Origin: Trematomus loennbergii
Lineage: Eukaryota; Chordata; Actinopteri; Perciformes; Nototheniidae
Reading direction: 5' to 3'
Assembly: GCA_012861695.1 (NCBI GenBank)
Contig: JAAOOA010000060.1
Coordinates: 10,066,954 to 10,130,953, forward strand
DNA length: 64,000 nucleotides
The notes beneath the pieces are model-generated. The model was not told the DNA's origin. It did no database searches and saw only the letters and a list, made by a program, of their open reading frames with translations. The translations under genes were made by a program, and so were the position numbers. This document shows positions 25,600 to 36,853 of the stretch, one piece after another. Position 1 is the stretch's first letter; the number at the start of each line of letters is the position of its first letter.

Positions 25600-25960
25600 C
25601 TTAAGTAGTGGGCTCTATAGACCTAATCACTGCACGCATTTCAAAGGCAAGAACGCCAATTAAAAGTGATAGGGCTCAATATGGGCTTTGGGGCTGCCAC
25701 AGCGAAGAGCAACACATCCAACATGGAAATCAATCAGCCCCCCGTCTCCTGGTCAGGAGAAGCAGTTTGCCAGCCAGTGATCCGAGAGGAGCCTCTGATA
25801 AATACACAGGCTGAACAAGGGGCTGAAGCAGGGGCGAGCGAGAGGGGGAAGATTTGCAGGGTCATGGAGAGAAGACGCAGATTAGCAAACTGTCCAAATC
25901 ATCATGTGTGTGTGTGTCGGTTTGTGTTGGGGATCAGAGGCCCTGTGATCTCAAAGTAGG
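25600..25960. other. high-complexity block, possible conserved non-coding DNA
   Basis: Balanced composition, with overlapping short frames in two phases but no domain. It stands out from the AT-rich surroundings. Function unknown; alignment to other fishes would decide. Confidence 0.25.
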
Positions 25961-26280
25961 GAGAAAGGTAAGTGGGGGACTTTGATATATGTCTAAATAA
26001 GGGGGGATGAACTGTATATTTTCAGGATGAGTCCATTTAATATTCCAAGACGCTTTCCACCTACTTCATTTAGTTTTCCATAAGGAATCCATATGGTACA
26101 ATCATTCGGTATAATGAGGGAACATATATTCCCAACCCGTTTTCTTCCCAACTCATCACATATGGACGCTTTATCAGGACCAAGCTGTAAACCTCCAGGG
26201 AATGAGCAGTAAAGGCTAAGAGGAAGTGCAAAATAAAAATATGCAGTTTGAATCTAATGGATACTTGAGGCCGGCTCTAA

Positions 26281-27046
26281 TGGCGCGTTTCCACTACAGC
26301 GCGGAGCACGGTTTAAGAGGGCTGTGACGTCAGCGGCCCGTCTTTGGTTGCGTTTCCACTTGGCCTAGTACCGGCCGGCGGGTCCTAATTCACAGTTTTT
26401 CTGGCCTCATAAAATCGGGGTCTAGGGCCAGAGACAACGAGGCTGAGTCGGGCTGAGTATGCTAAACTAGAGAGAGCATCGCTGGCAAGGGGGCTACAAC
26501 TACAACAAGATGGACATATTTGGCCGTGATTTAATTGTAATACACGTTTCTAAATGATGCCGAAGTAACAACATACTGATACCGGTTAGTAAAAACCATG
26601 AATTAATGCTTTGACAAGTCTGCAGACAGACGGCAGGCGAAACACCTTTTAAAATGTGTGTGTTCTAAATGGAGATTGGCTAAGCTAACGCAGTATATGC
26701 TCCGACCGTCCACACTCACAACAACGGCCTATACAGACATAAATAAAGCAGCGACTGTATTCACCATGACACAGGCAGTCAGTCTGTGGTTTGTACTTGT
26801 TTAACTTTTGTCTAGTTTCTGAACATATATGAGGAGCTGTGAGCTCTGAGTGCTAACAGCTAACGGCTGTGTTGTTTTTCTGGGGTTTTCTGAAGATCAC
26901 GTCACGGCTCCGCCTACACTGCGTTACTATAGATACTACCCCAGTTCCTAAACTGTAATGGAAATGCGCCATAAAGTGAGCCAGTCCTAACGAGGCCCAG
27001 CTATACCGAGCGGGGCCGAGCGAGGCCGTGTAGTGGAAACGCGCCA
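26281..27046. mobile_element. Harbinger-like MITE with TAA target duplication
   Basis: The termini TGGCGCGTTTCCACTACA and TGTAGTGGAAACGCGCCA are near-perfect inverted repeats, flanked by TAA at 26278-26280 and 27047-27049. A 3-bp TWA-type duplication points to PIF/Harbinger. Length 766 bp, CpG-rich ends, no transposase. Confidence 0.75.
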
Positions 27047-27719
27047 TAAAAGGGATTCAATCTCTAAAGAACCCTTGTTAACTTCCCAACTTTACAGCAA
27101 CAAATCAGCATGTTTACAACCAGGTAAGTAAACAAAGTTTTGTTCTCTACAGCTAAATTCCCTTTTCATTATGATTCAGTGAATTAATTTATATATAATT
27201 AATCTGTTTTAATTATTTTTAGGCTTAAAGTGCATTATGAGAAAAGTAGCCAATTTCAGGTCCAGATGAATGCCGTCCCAGGATGCTGCAACCCAGTCTC
27301 ACGGCATTTCGTGTTATAGTCACGACATTTAATCTATTGATTCGTGTTCACCAACACAATTTTCCCCTTTTTTTCGTGTCACACAGAACGATTTTAAAAG
27401 CAATGCATTTCTATTGGTAGTATGTTTCGTGCCTGCACCATGTCTTTTTGTCCGGTCGGGTCTTGGAATACCAGAAGCTGTGTGGTTCATAAAAACATTT
27501 TCTTACTCAATATCAAGCCACGATTATTGTTTTTATTTAAAATTCTATAATGTCTGACTTTTTTGCCGTCCGTGAGGAAAAGAAATGGGGCTCAGAGCCT
27601 CAGAATACTGAAATCAGTATTTTTTTAATCTTTTTTTTCCTTCTAATTTGTTATTCTTTTCTAAATAACACACTGTTATTTACTCAACAATAACACACAA
27701 TTATCCTTGTTTTTATTTA

Positions 27720-28835
27720 TAGAGTGGCGAAGTCCCTCCCCTTCCGATGGACCTCCATGGGACCTTATTTCGGAAAAATTATGTATTGAAGTCAATGGAG
27801 AGAGAAAGATTATCTTTCGATCCCGTTTGAATTGTGCCACGAATTACACATATGATGTGTGTCAATTTAAAAGATAATTTTGCAAGTAAAAAAAATAAAA
27901 TGTGTCGTAAAACTGTGAAGTAACACATTTGTTTGTGTGAAACGCTCAATGAACAACATCTCTGGTAAACAACACACGTCACCAAGATGGCCGTCACTAC
28001 TGTCTTGTCAACAAAACGATTGACTACCCTCACTATCACCACAATGAAACACGTCCAGAAGAATGTCATGCAAAGCTGCCTGCCTGCCTTCCTTTGATTC
28101 TCTCTAAACTGCCTGGTCTTTTTAATTTCAACCATTCGTGCAGATAGCATGAAGTAGAAAAGATCGCCGATCGCCGATGCTAGCGTTAGCGTTAGCATTT
28201 CTCCCCCGGGCTTAAATTGTGTATAATAGAATGATCACACCGGTGACAGTACTCTTCAAAGGGTTCACGGAATATGACTACTACTCTTACTGTTTAACAT
28301 TTTGGGTTACTTAATGTTACTTCATGTTAAGGCTAATAAAAATGACAAGGCTGTAATGCTAAGTTAAGGTAGCTAACTTGATCAAGCCACTCCTGGTCCT
28401 TTCATCAGACGGGAAGCAAAAGAACGAGCAAGACCCATTGCTGGTATGAACGACCTGGTACTAAGCACACAGGCATCTTGTTAAAGTTATCTTATCTTAG
28501 CCAGCACCATATAGATAGATTCTATCTATATGGCGCTGATCTTAGCTATCTCTTAGTGGAGGAAAACAATTGTGACATCACTTACGCGACTCTGGGATTT
28601 GTAGTCTTTCTAGTTGCGTATTTTTCATAGTCTTATATTTCAACAGTTTTACGACAAACTGTGACTTTTTTGACATGGAAATTATTTTTTAAGATTGACA
28701 AACATCATATGATTCATGGCACAATTCAAACGGGATCGAAAAATAAGTTTTCTCTCTCCATTGACTTCAATACATTATTTTTCCGAAATAAGGTCCCATG
28801 GACCGGAAGTAGATGGGCGTGACTTCGCCACTCTA
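27720..28835. mobile_element. MITE with TAGAGTGGCGAAGTC termini, nested in the left arm
   Basis: TAGAGTGGCGAAG and CTTCGCCACTCTA are inverted ends. The subterminal blocks ATGGGACCTTATTTCGGAAA, TTGAAGTCAATGGAGAGAGA and GATCCCGTTTGAATTGTG are repeated in inverse order near the right end. The other arm of the composite shows the uninterrupted sequence. It also contains an ATATAGATAGATTCTATCTATAT palindrome (about 28510-28532). Confidence 0.75.
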
Positions 28836-29309
28836 TTTGTTTAATTCTATAATCTCGTTTTTTTTTGCCGTCCGTCAGGAACTGAATTTCAAAATAAACT
28901 ATCAACAAAATTGCGTTGTATTATGTACAACGTGTATAGGCAACAGCTTCGGGTGAAAACCATTTCCGGTCTCGAAGTTTTCATAGTAAAACAGAAAGTA
29001 GGCCTATTCCCCTCACTGTCAACTAAAAACACCAGATTAACCTTGTTAATTACACAACATTGATTGGTTTAAATTGTGTACAATGCTTTTGTGTTTTCCC
29101 CCTTCAATTTGGAGAAACAAATAGTTTTTTCGGAGTTTAGGATGGCCAAAGACACTACACTACCCACAATCCTCAGCTATCGTTTGGGACTACAGTCCCT
29201 TTGCGTGACAAACCCCGTGATTAGTCTTCGAGCTCTGTGATTGGATGTTGGAGTGGCAGTGCGCCAAGGTTACGCCGAGCGTCTGACAGCTCTTTGAAAT
29301 GGAATGAAA

Positions 29310-29523
29310 CGCCGGGTTACGTATTGTAACCCTTGTTACACAGGCGGAGCCCTCTACTGGACTCTATGGGTACTACCTTATCATGCAAGCATTCACCTAC
29401 TGAGATTTCTATAGACGTAGCCGGCCCCGGGGCGGGCCTACCTGAATGCGTGCGCATCTCACTTCCCTATAAAAGGAGGCCTCGCCTCCTGACCACCATC
29501 CTACACCACTCTTCAGCGAGCGG
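29310..29523. repeat. DIRS inverted terminal repeat, right end of the element
   Basis: Shares with 32045-32229 (inverted) the run from CCTCTACTGGACTCTATGGG to CTTCAGCGAGCGG with only small differences. Contains TATAAAAGG at 29468-29476. This copy extends further outward than the other, also typical of DIRS. Confidence 0.88.
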
Positions 29524-29548
29524 TATAGGACAGACAGTGCCCCCAAGG

Positions 29549-29644
29549 TAGAGGGCTCCGCCTGTGTTTATAACAAGGGTTACAATACGTAACCCGGCGT
29601 TATATCTCTCACAGGCTCCGCCCTCTACTGGACTCTATGGGTAC
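29549..29644. repeat. DIRS internal complementary region
   Basis: Reads GTAGAGGGCTCCGCCTGTG, then the complement of the outer 29310-29350 terminus, then GTTATATCTCTC and CCGCCCTCTACTGG, the complement of the other terminus. This joint is the template proposed for making the circular intermediate. Confidence 0.82.
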
Positions 29645-30186
29645 AGTGGGCGGAGCCCCGATGTATGCACGCACTGTCGTCCAGCACACCGTTCCACCTC
29701 ACTGTCCCTGACCGGCTTTAGCAGCCACTGCGCCTCACTCACCTCTCCCTCGGTTGTAACCGTGGAGAAGTCCGGGCTGCGGCCGATAGAGCACACCCTG
29801 ACGCGCTTGCCTCGCAAAAGAGTGTGCTCAAAAATAGTGCTGAGGACTCCCGTGCGTCTGCCCATAGGCAGACAGGGAAAGTCTGCAGCCCTGTATGGGT
29901 TCACTATGCACTCTCCCTCCTGAGTCCCTAAAGAGCACGGGGAGAACGCAAGTGCCCCCTATGTCCCCCCACTCCGCCACTGACCCTGTGCAGAGTGTGT
30001 AGGGACTATAGTATGGAGGGCTCTCCCCCTCCTGCCCCCAGGCAGGCGAGGGGAGCCCTTCAGCCCTGTAAGGGCCCAGAGCGCATTACATCACCCTGCG
30101 ACCCTCCAGGGGTCCGGAGAAATGTAAGCGCATTTACGCCCGGGGAGGGGGTCAGATGCCCACTGACCCACAGCCCCCCCCCCTCC

Positions 30187-31003
30187 TCACCAGTCCTGTG
30201 TTGCCACAGCAAGCACAGACGTTAAGAAAGAGCCAGACATATCCAAGAGATAAAACTTTATGAAGGGGCCTGGCGTTGACCAAGACGCCGCCGTGCATAT
30301 ATCCTCCACACTCACACCGCTGAATAAGGCTGTTGATGCAGCCACAGCTCGTGTGGAGTGCGCACGGACCCCCATGGGACAGGCTCTCCCTGCCTGCTTG
30401 TAGGCGTGTGCAATGGCTTCGCAAAGCCAGCCTGCCAGGCGTTTCTTGGACAGAGCTTTTCCAGTCACCCCGCCCCCGAAGCACACAAACAGCTGTTCAG
30501 TGCGTCTCAGGGTAGCTGTGCGCTCTACATAATATGCTAACGCGCGCACCGGGCAGAGGAGGTGTAATTTAGCTTCCTAGCCCCACCATGGGGTGGAAGA
30601 CTAAAACCCCCCAACTGAATAGCCCTCGACCTGAACACTCCTTAGGCTCTTGGGCACAAAGGAGGGGTTCGGTCTGAGTGTCGCCCCACTCTGGTCACCC
30701 CGAATCAGTAAACAGCTCGGGTGCACCGACAGAGCGGTTAACTCGGACACTCTTTTGGCTGACGTTAAGGCAAGTAGCAACGCTGTCTTCCACGACAGTG
30801 CTTTCAGGAGGAGAGCTCAAGAGGCTCAAAAGGCTCCGTGACCAGGCCTCGAGCACCAGCGGCAGGTCCCACTGTGGGGCGGAGGCGTGCACTACCGGGC
30901 GCAGCCTCCTGACCCCCTGTAAAAACCGCAACATCAGTGGATGAGAGAAGGCTGACCTGCCGTTGAATCCCTCATGACAGGACGAGATGGCTGCTGCATA
31001 CAC
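30187..31003 (-). pseudogene. tyrosine recombinase remnant of the DIRS element
   Basis: The minus-strand frame 31003-30695 holds the N-terminal part (AAISSCHEGF, HPLMLRFLQGVRRL, PQWDLPLVLEA), a signature of DIRS recombinases. The frame 30549-30187, in another phase, holds the catalytic part with HSTR (the HxxR pair) and the FIKFY tyrosine. A frame change and loss between them break the gene, so it cannot make the whole enzyme. Confidence 0.82.
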
Positions 31004-31099
31004 TTCACTGTGGAATGAGCAAGCCCTCTGTCCACCAGTAACTGTAAGAAGGATAAAATAGAGCCCAACTCACAAGATAGGGGCTCTATTCCCCGCTAC

Positions 31100-31980
31100 T
31101 CACACCAATGCTGGAATCTCAGCCACTTGGCCTGTAACAGGCTGTGGTGGATTCTGCTCTAGCTGCCTGGACTGAATAACGCTGTCAGACAATCCACCCT
31201 GTCTCAGCCTGTCCCTCTCAGGAGCCAAGCCTGAAGAGGACGGCCCAGAGTGGGTAACGCCCCGATTGCACCTGCCTCTTGAGACATCGCCCCCCAGAAC
31301 TGGGGGATCGCCCAGGGCTGGCCCACCTTCATCTGTGTCATTTCTGAGTACCACGGAGCCCCGACGCGATCCGGTGCCACCAGAATGACTGCCAGACGTT
31401 CTCGCCTCACTCTCCCCAGGAGAGGGAGAATGAGACGCAGCGGTGGAAAGGCGTATAGCAGCTTCCTTGGCCATGGCTCGTGTGCAAACGCGTCCACCCC
31501 CAAAGGCGGGTCGTCGCTCAGGGCCATGGAGAACCACAGGGCACAGTGGCTGTTGTGCCGGCTGGCGAACAGGTCCACTTCCGCTCTCCCGAACTGGGCC
31601 CAGATCTGCTTCACCACCTCCGGGTGAAGCGTCCATTCGCCTGGCAGGGGGCCGCCCCTCGACATGAGGTCGGCCCCCCTGTTCTCCAGTCCCGGGATAT
31701 GGAGGGCTCTCAGAGATAACACCACCTCTGAGCCCATAACCACAGCCTCTCCGCTGTGGCCAACAAGGGGCGGAGCGGACTCCGCCCTGCCTGTTGATAT
31801 AAGCCACTGTGGTGCTGTTGTGCTCCTGACCATACATGTCTCCCTTGAATTAGGGGCATGAAATGCGGAGAACTAACACTACCGCCCGTAGCTCTAGGAG
31901 GTTGCTGTGTCGAGACTCCGTAGAGCCCAGCGCCCACCTATAGCCCTCTTCAGGCAGGTCCCTCCCCATCCTGTTCTGGA
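31100..31980 (-). pseudogene. RNase H (end of polymerase) remnant of the DIRS element
   Basis: TTVAYINRQGG in one phase and HIPGLENRGADLMSRGG in another mark the RNase H region. The following EVDLFASRHNSHCALWFS and GVDAFAHEPWP blocks are typical of the DIRS polymerase C-terminus. The phase change near 31750 is a frameshift. The reverse-transcriptase palm motifs are absent. Confidence 0.8.
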
Positions 31981-32044
31981 TGTCCGTGAACACCTTCCTT
32001 TCTCTCAAATAATACGTCTCGGACTCAGTGCTAGGCTATCACCT

Positions 32045-32229
32045 CCGCTCGCTGAAGAGTAAAGGATGGTGGTCAGGAGGCGAGGCCTCCTTTTATAGGG
32101 AAGTGAGATGCGCACGCATTCAGGTAGGCCCGCCCCGGGGCCGGCTACGTCTATAGAAATCTCAGTAGGTGAATGCTTGCATGATAAGGTAGTACCCATA
32201 GAGTCCAGTAGAGGGCGGAGAGAGATAAC
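32045..32229. repeat. DIRS inverted terminal repeat, left (5') end of the element
   Basis: Reverse complement of the 29310-29523 repeat. On the minus strand it places a TATAAAAGG box at about 32097-32089, which would drive the element's transcript toward the recombinase side. Confidence 0.88.
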
Positions 32230-32669
32230 CACGGCAGACTATCCAAAATAGGACTCGAACGGGTCCAGCCCAACTCCCCCCCCCAGAACTACACATGCTG
32301 GCTAATTGTGTTTCGCAACATGTTCTGTGGCACGTCTGGGAATTGTAGTTTTAAAAGACGTTTTCGTATTTCCCATAATTATAAGATGCCAGTATTAAAC
32401 TGTGTACACCCCTGGAGGTTTAGGGGATAGGAAACACATTTGTGTTATAACATTTAAAACATATAATTAATAAATGGGTGAAAATTGCTTGTGTCCATAA
32501 TGGGCAGCATAATATATACCCACATGACAGCTAAGGTCAGAAGAGCTTTATTTAATAGCTGGTCTTATGTCTGTGACCCCTCCTGTCGTTAATTGATAAG
32601 CCTTGAAACATGCACTTGTCAAGGTTCAGAGGCACATTTTGCAAATATGGCAGTAGTCATTGATCATCT

Positions 32670-32900
32670 TAAGATAAGATAAGATAATATATACTTTATT
32701 GATCCCAAGTAATACACAGCAGCATGTAAAACATGCAATTTATTGTTACTTTGTAATTCTACTCCACTACATTTCAGAGGTTAACCTGGTATTTTTACTC
32801 CACTACATTTATTTTAGATACTTTGCAGATTCTGATTAATGATATGAAATATAAACAACCCTTAAATCAGACTTTAGTTACACCTGAGTAAAATTCAGGG
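32670..32900. repeat. retroposon-like tail and CTCCACTACATTTATT-type repeat
   Basis: AAGATAAGATAA followed by TACTTTATTGATCCC looks like an inverted retroposon 3' end. The next 150 bases share ACTCCACTACATTTATTTTAG and ATACTTTGCAGATT with 62545-62945. Confidence 0.5.
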
Positions 32901-33657
32901 AAAGGTGATTGTCAAGTGCCAACAATCAGGCGAGATATTTGATAGTTGGTGCTTGAAAAGACTTAACATTTATCTGCAGATCCCTATAAAGTATATTCAT
33001 TACTCGTAATTCTCTACTAATAGTTAATTAAAGACTGTATATAATGGTTTGTCCAGAAGTCTTCTAATTAGGGCTCTATAAATAAAGAACTACGGCAGAT
33101 GTTTATTATTGTATAATATTACAATGCCGTTATGTGATGACTTCCATTTTTTTTAATGTTTTCGGATTTCATATCGCATAAACACCATATCCCAACGTGC
33201 ATTGCGGCTAAAACATCCAATCACCGAGGTTCAACCATAGCTGAGGATCTTGGGTAATCAGTTCAGTGGGTGTGTATCGAAATGTCCCGGAAATGTCTGT
33301 TTCCGGTGACTATATTTTGAAATTCAGTTCCTGACGGACGGCAAAAAAGCCCGATATTATAGAATTAAACAAATAAATAAAAACAAGGATAATTGTGTGT
33401 TATTGTTGAGTAAATAACAGTGTGTTATTTAGAAAAGAATAACAAATTAGAAGGAAAAAAAGATTGAAAAAATACAGATTTCAGCATTCTGAGGCTCTGA
33501 GCCCCATTTCTTTTCCTCACGGACGGCAAAAAAGTCAGACATTATAGAATTTAAAATAAAAAAAACAATAATCGTGGCTTGATATTGAGTAAGAAAATGT
33601 TTTTATGAACCACACAGCTTCCGGTCTTCCAAGACCCGACCGGACAAAAAGACGTGG

Positions 33658-34715
33658 GTTGCATTCGAATAGTCCATTTAGCTTAGGAACCTTCCTAACG
33701 GAGTGAAATGACCCGGAAGTCCCTCAGTGGCAGCCATGATAAGTGCCGTTCGAATTCTCTAAATTAAAAGGAAAGGAGGTTTCAAACTTCCTTTATAACC
33801 TCCTTTAGCTTAGGAACCACTGGACCTCCCTAACCGAAAGGAGAGGAGAAAATGCTGCCCCACAATGCCTTGCGGCCGCGGCATTTGCCGTCACCCAACA
33901 GTCGGCCGTCCACGGAAACAACCGATTATGAACGAGAAATTATATCATGAAAGTTACGGTGCTTATTAAGCATTTTAAAACGTATGTGGTAAGTTGCCAA
34001 AGTGCTTTGTTTTGAACGTTCATCAGTATTATAATCAAAAAGAGAAATATGAACGTTAGTTTTTACTGAAATGATCAAATAAAGTCAACATTTCACAGTC
34101 TTTACTGAGCTGTGTGGGGTTTGTTCAACTTTTAAAAGATGTTTGAATGGTGATATACACAGTGATAGATGTTAAGGACTAACGGTTATAATAAATACAT
34201 TTGTATTGATTTTAAGATCTTTTCATACAATCATACGTATTGGGATCATTTGTATTAATGAGGACCGGAGGGAGAGGGTGACGAGCATAAGTTTCACTTT
34301 CCTTTTTTATTTCAATTCCAACTTTGGTCATGAAGAATATGTTTCTCTGTTGTCCACGTTCATAAAGCATAAAACAACAGCATCAGAGCACGGTGCAGAG
34401 TCTCTAGGTGAGTTTACAGTAGTCCCTCGTTCTTATTAAACATCCATGTTGTAGTCCGCTGTATAGAAAACTGTAGTTTCCATAGTTTCCCCACAGCAGC
34501 AGGCGCACATTTATGACCTCTGCTGGCGCATCATAAACACGTCGGATAGTGAAAGTGCAGTCGGATTCTCTAAAGTACCGCAGTCTCTTCTCCTAAATCC
34601 TTTTGAATTCTCCTATCCACTATCCCTTAACCCCATGACGTTTCACTCCGAGGTCAAGGAATAGACGATAGGGTTAGAACTTAGGAGCTGTTTTTTTGGA
34701 GTATTCGAACGCAAC
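33658..34715. mobile_element. DNA transposon nested in the right arm (GTTGCATTCGAATA ends)
   Basis: The inverted ends GTTGCATTCGAATA and TATTCGAACGCAAC are flanked by CGTGG at 33653-33657 and 34716-34720. An equally symmetrical reading is GGTTGC ends with a GTG duplication. The uninterrupted sequence is preserved at 16835-16999. Length about 1,058 bp, no transposase frame found. Confidence 0.78.
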
Positions 34716-34875
34716 CGTGGTGCAGGCACGAAAGATACTACCAATATAAATACATTGCTTTTAAAATCGTTCTGTGTGACACGAAAAAAAGGGGGAAATC
34801 GTGTTGGTGAACACGAATCAATAGATTAAATGTTGTGACTATAACACGAAATGCCGTGAGACTGGGTTGGATGCT

Positions 34876-35739
34876 ATTGGCTAGCTGTCTTCACTGTTTC
34901 GTTTTACCTCAATTACTCAGATGACATCCATTTTTGGATTAGCCGGAAGTTAGACGGTTTGGAGCCCTCTTCTTGAGCTTCACAACTGCTCTTCAGGTAC
35001 ATATCCATGATGTCATTGAGACCATACGTCAAATCTTTGATAAAGACCCCTTGGTGTCTTTCTTTAATGCATTTGTCCCCAAATGGCAACAATACTACTT
35101 GGTTTGGTATAGAAAAAGATTGTTCATTGGCAGTGGCAACTCGTCATTAGGGGCACAGCCCCACCTAGTGTCAGCAGAAAGTAATGCAAATAATAATTCC
35201 AAAATATGCAAAAAGAATACATGTTAAAATATATTTTAAAATCATGTTTAATCATCTGATTCGTCTGTACATTGCTGTTTTAGTCTGCGTTCTTCTAATT
35301 AGTGTCTACAGTGTGCCTATTGAGCCGTGTTGAGCGATGTGGGGCAAGCCCCTCTCTTGCTGTTAAAATGAACGTGTACTGTAAAAACTACACTGCGCAT
35401 GCTCAGAGTATTTTTCTATTCAATGTGTGCGGCAACAAAATAATCACCATAGGGGCACTGTGCTGCCATACCCACCAAACGTCATCTCATAATTCAGAGA
35501 GCTGATTGGCCTTAAGTACGTGTGCCGCGAAAAGTTTAGATGTGAAGAGGAGACGAGAGAGAGCAGCTTATAGCGATTAAAATCAGTAAAACGGAAAGAA
35601 AATGAATGAAGTTGACCATCTACTTCAGCTTAGGTAAGTTCATTTTATGTCATATCTTTTGTTGATCTTCTGTGTTTTGCCTATAGGCTATTGCTCTGCT
35701 GGATCAATTGATATTGTGACCTCGGTGATGAGTGTCTTG
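34876..35739. other. intergenic; possible 5' part of a DNA transposon at 35130-35640
   Basis: A short frame at 34973-35227 begins with a plausible but unidentified segment. From CAGTGGCAACTCGTC (about 35131) onward the sequence resembles a transposon 5' end, ending in a short ATG frame at about 35601 with a donor-like TTAG|GTAAGT at 35634-35635. No matching right end is present. Confidence 0.35.
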
Positions 35740-36215
35740 TGTACTTTGCGGTACTTAGTCCCCGGTACTTAGTCCCCCCGAACTCTTTAGTTCCTGGAAC
35801 TGTCCTAGTAGATCGCGTTCTCACCGGAATAAGTCCCTGAGGGAGGATTACGCAAATGAAGCCGCTGACGTCACTTCTTCTTCTTCTGCTTTGGGTTTAC
35901 TGGCAGGCCGCAAACAACTTCACGGCGTATACTGCCACCCGAAGTCCCGGAGTCCCCCGGAGTTGGGGACTGGCTTCAGTAGAAGCTGCTGGGTAGCATC
36001 TTCCGAGTAAATCGCCAGAAGCGCCGACACCTCCTCATCACTCCACCGCTCCCATGTTTTCTTTTGTGTTGCCATAAATTAGTCTCTCTCCGTTGGTGCG
36101 CTGGGCTAATGCTAATGCTAATGATGCTAATGCGAGCAAATAAAATGGCGGCTTCACAAATATTTCGGAGTTTTACGGGCGTGGTTTGCACTCATCTTGG
36201 GAAAAGTACTCCGGT
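35740..36215 (-). mobile_element. Harbinger-like non-autonomous element fragment
   Basis: CGGTACTTAGTCCCC is repeated at the left edge, the interior carries a Myb/SANT-like frame on the minus strand, and the right edge shows AAAAGTACTCCGGTGTGAAAG. Complete terminal repeats and a target duplication are not clear, so the limits are approximate. Confidence 0.5.
35920..36075 (-). CDS. 51-residue Myb/SANT-like reading frame of transposon origin
   Basis: An ATG at 36075-36073 opens a 51-residue frame ending in TGA at 35922-35920. Residues 8-28 or so (TWERWSDEEVSALLAIYSED) have the spaced tryptophans and acidic turn of the Myb/SANT-like (trihelix-type) domain that PIF/Harbinger elements encode beside their transposase. 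Helix 3 and the rest of the protein are missing. It is probably a decayed first exon rather than a working gene. Confidence 0.5.
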   Translation of the reverse strand: MATQKKTWERWSDEEVSALLAIYSEDATQQLLLKPVPNSGGLRDFGWQYTP

Positions 36216-36853
36216 GTGAAAGCGCCTATTGAAACGTGATGACACTTCAGATACAATTAAAAAGCGACAAAATTAATCATAAAAGGAAAAAAAGACAATA
36301 CACTTCACCAGCAGATGTACAAATGTTTAATTGTAAATGCAACTCATTAAAGGTTAATGCAATTGGAATACAAAAGGATCCTTATACAATAAAGCACTGA
36401 TTCAAAAGCTTTAACACAGACATTTTGACCTCACTGTTTGTATGATTTGTTTGTGTGTGTCCGTTAGCAGTCAGGGCAAGGAATCACAAGAACCTGTTGT
36501 GGTTTTACTGGAGTGAAAGGCACAGGCTACACAGGAGCTGAATGTCAAAGCGAGCCTTCGCACCATCCACAGTTTAAGTGGTGCAGGTCGCACTCTGCCG
36601 AAGCAAATTAAGCTGACGCCAATACCTTGGGATATGTACGTGACTGTGTGGTTGTACCTACCGAGGTGTGTGAAGGCTAATACGCCCTGACAGGCTGATA
36701 ACATATTTTGCGTCATATCGTTTGGCATCATTAACTAATAAAGATTGATTGGCCTTTGTTCCCCGTCAATGAGTGTTTGTAATATGGGCCTGCCGCCGTA
36801 GTGTGTTTGTGTGTGTGTTTGGGTGCAAGAGAGAGGAGTGTTTTTTTAAGAGC
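36216..36853. other. 3' flank of the C4orf33 homologue
   Basis: Presumably holds the C4orf33 homologue's 3' untranslated region and polyadenylation site. I see no clear AATAAA on the minus strand; an ATTAAA-type variant near 36333-36338 is possible. No other gene. Confidence 0.4.

Larger units (their letters stand above)
29310..32229 (-). mobile_element. internally deleted DIRS-type tyrosine-recombinase retrotransposon
   Basis: The element has about 185-215-bp inverted terminal repeats (29310-29523 and 32045-32229) and an internal complementary region at 29549-29644 that joins the complements of both termini, the diagnostic DIRS1 layout. Remnants of RNase H and tyrosine recombinase lie on the minus strand in the usual order. 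Gag and nearly all of the reverse transcriptase are missing, so at 2.9 kb it is about half the length usual for such elements. No target duplication is seen, as expected for recombinase-mediated insertion. Confidence 0.88.
27288..34868. mobile_element. 7.6-kb inverted-repeat (foldback) element with nested insertions
   Basis: The left end CAACCCAGTCTCACGGC and the inverted right end match, and GGATGCT at 27281-27287 and 34869-34875 fits a 7-bp target duplication. The arms share long blocks in inverse order: the CGTGTTATAGTCACGACA end, the GCCGTCCGTGAGG and CTCAGAGCCTCAG blocks, the TTGTTATTC..AACACACTG block, TTCCTGACGGACGGC and GTGATTGGATGTT. The left arm is interrupted by an element at 27720-28835, the right arm by one at 33658-34715, and the centre by a DIRS retrotransposon at 29310-32229. 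Confidence 0.75.

Noticed and set aside
31385..31861. Plus-strand frames of 65-80 codons
   Set aside because: Antisense shadows of the DIRS polymerase remnant on the minus strand.
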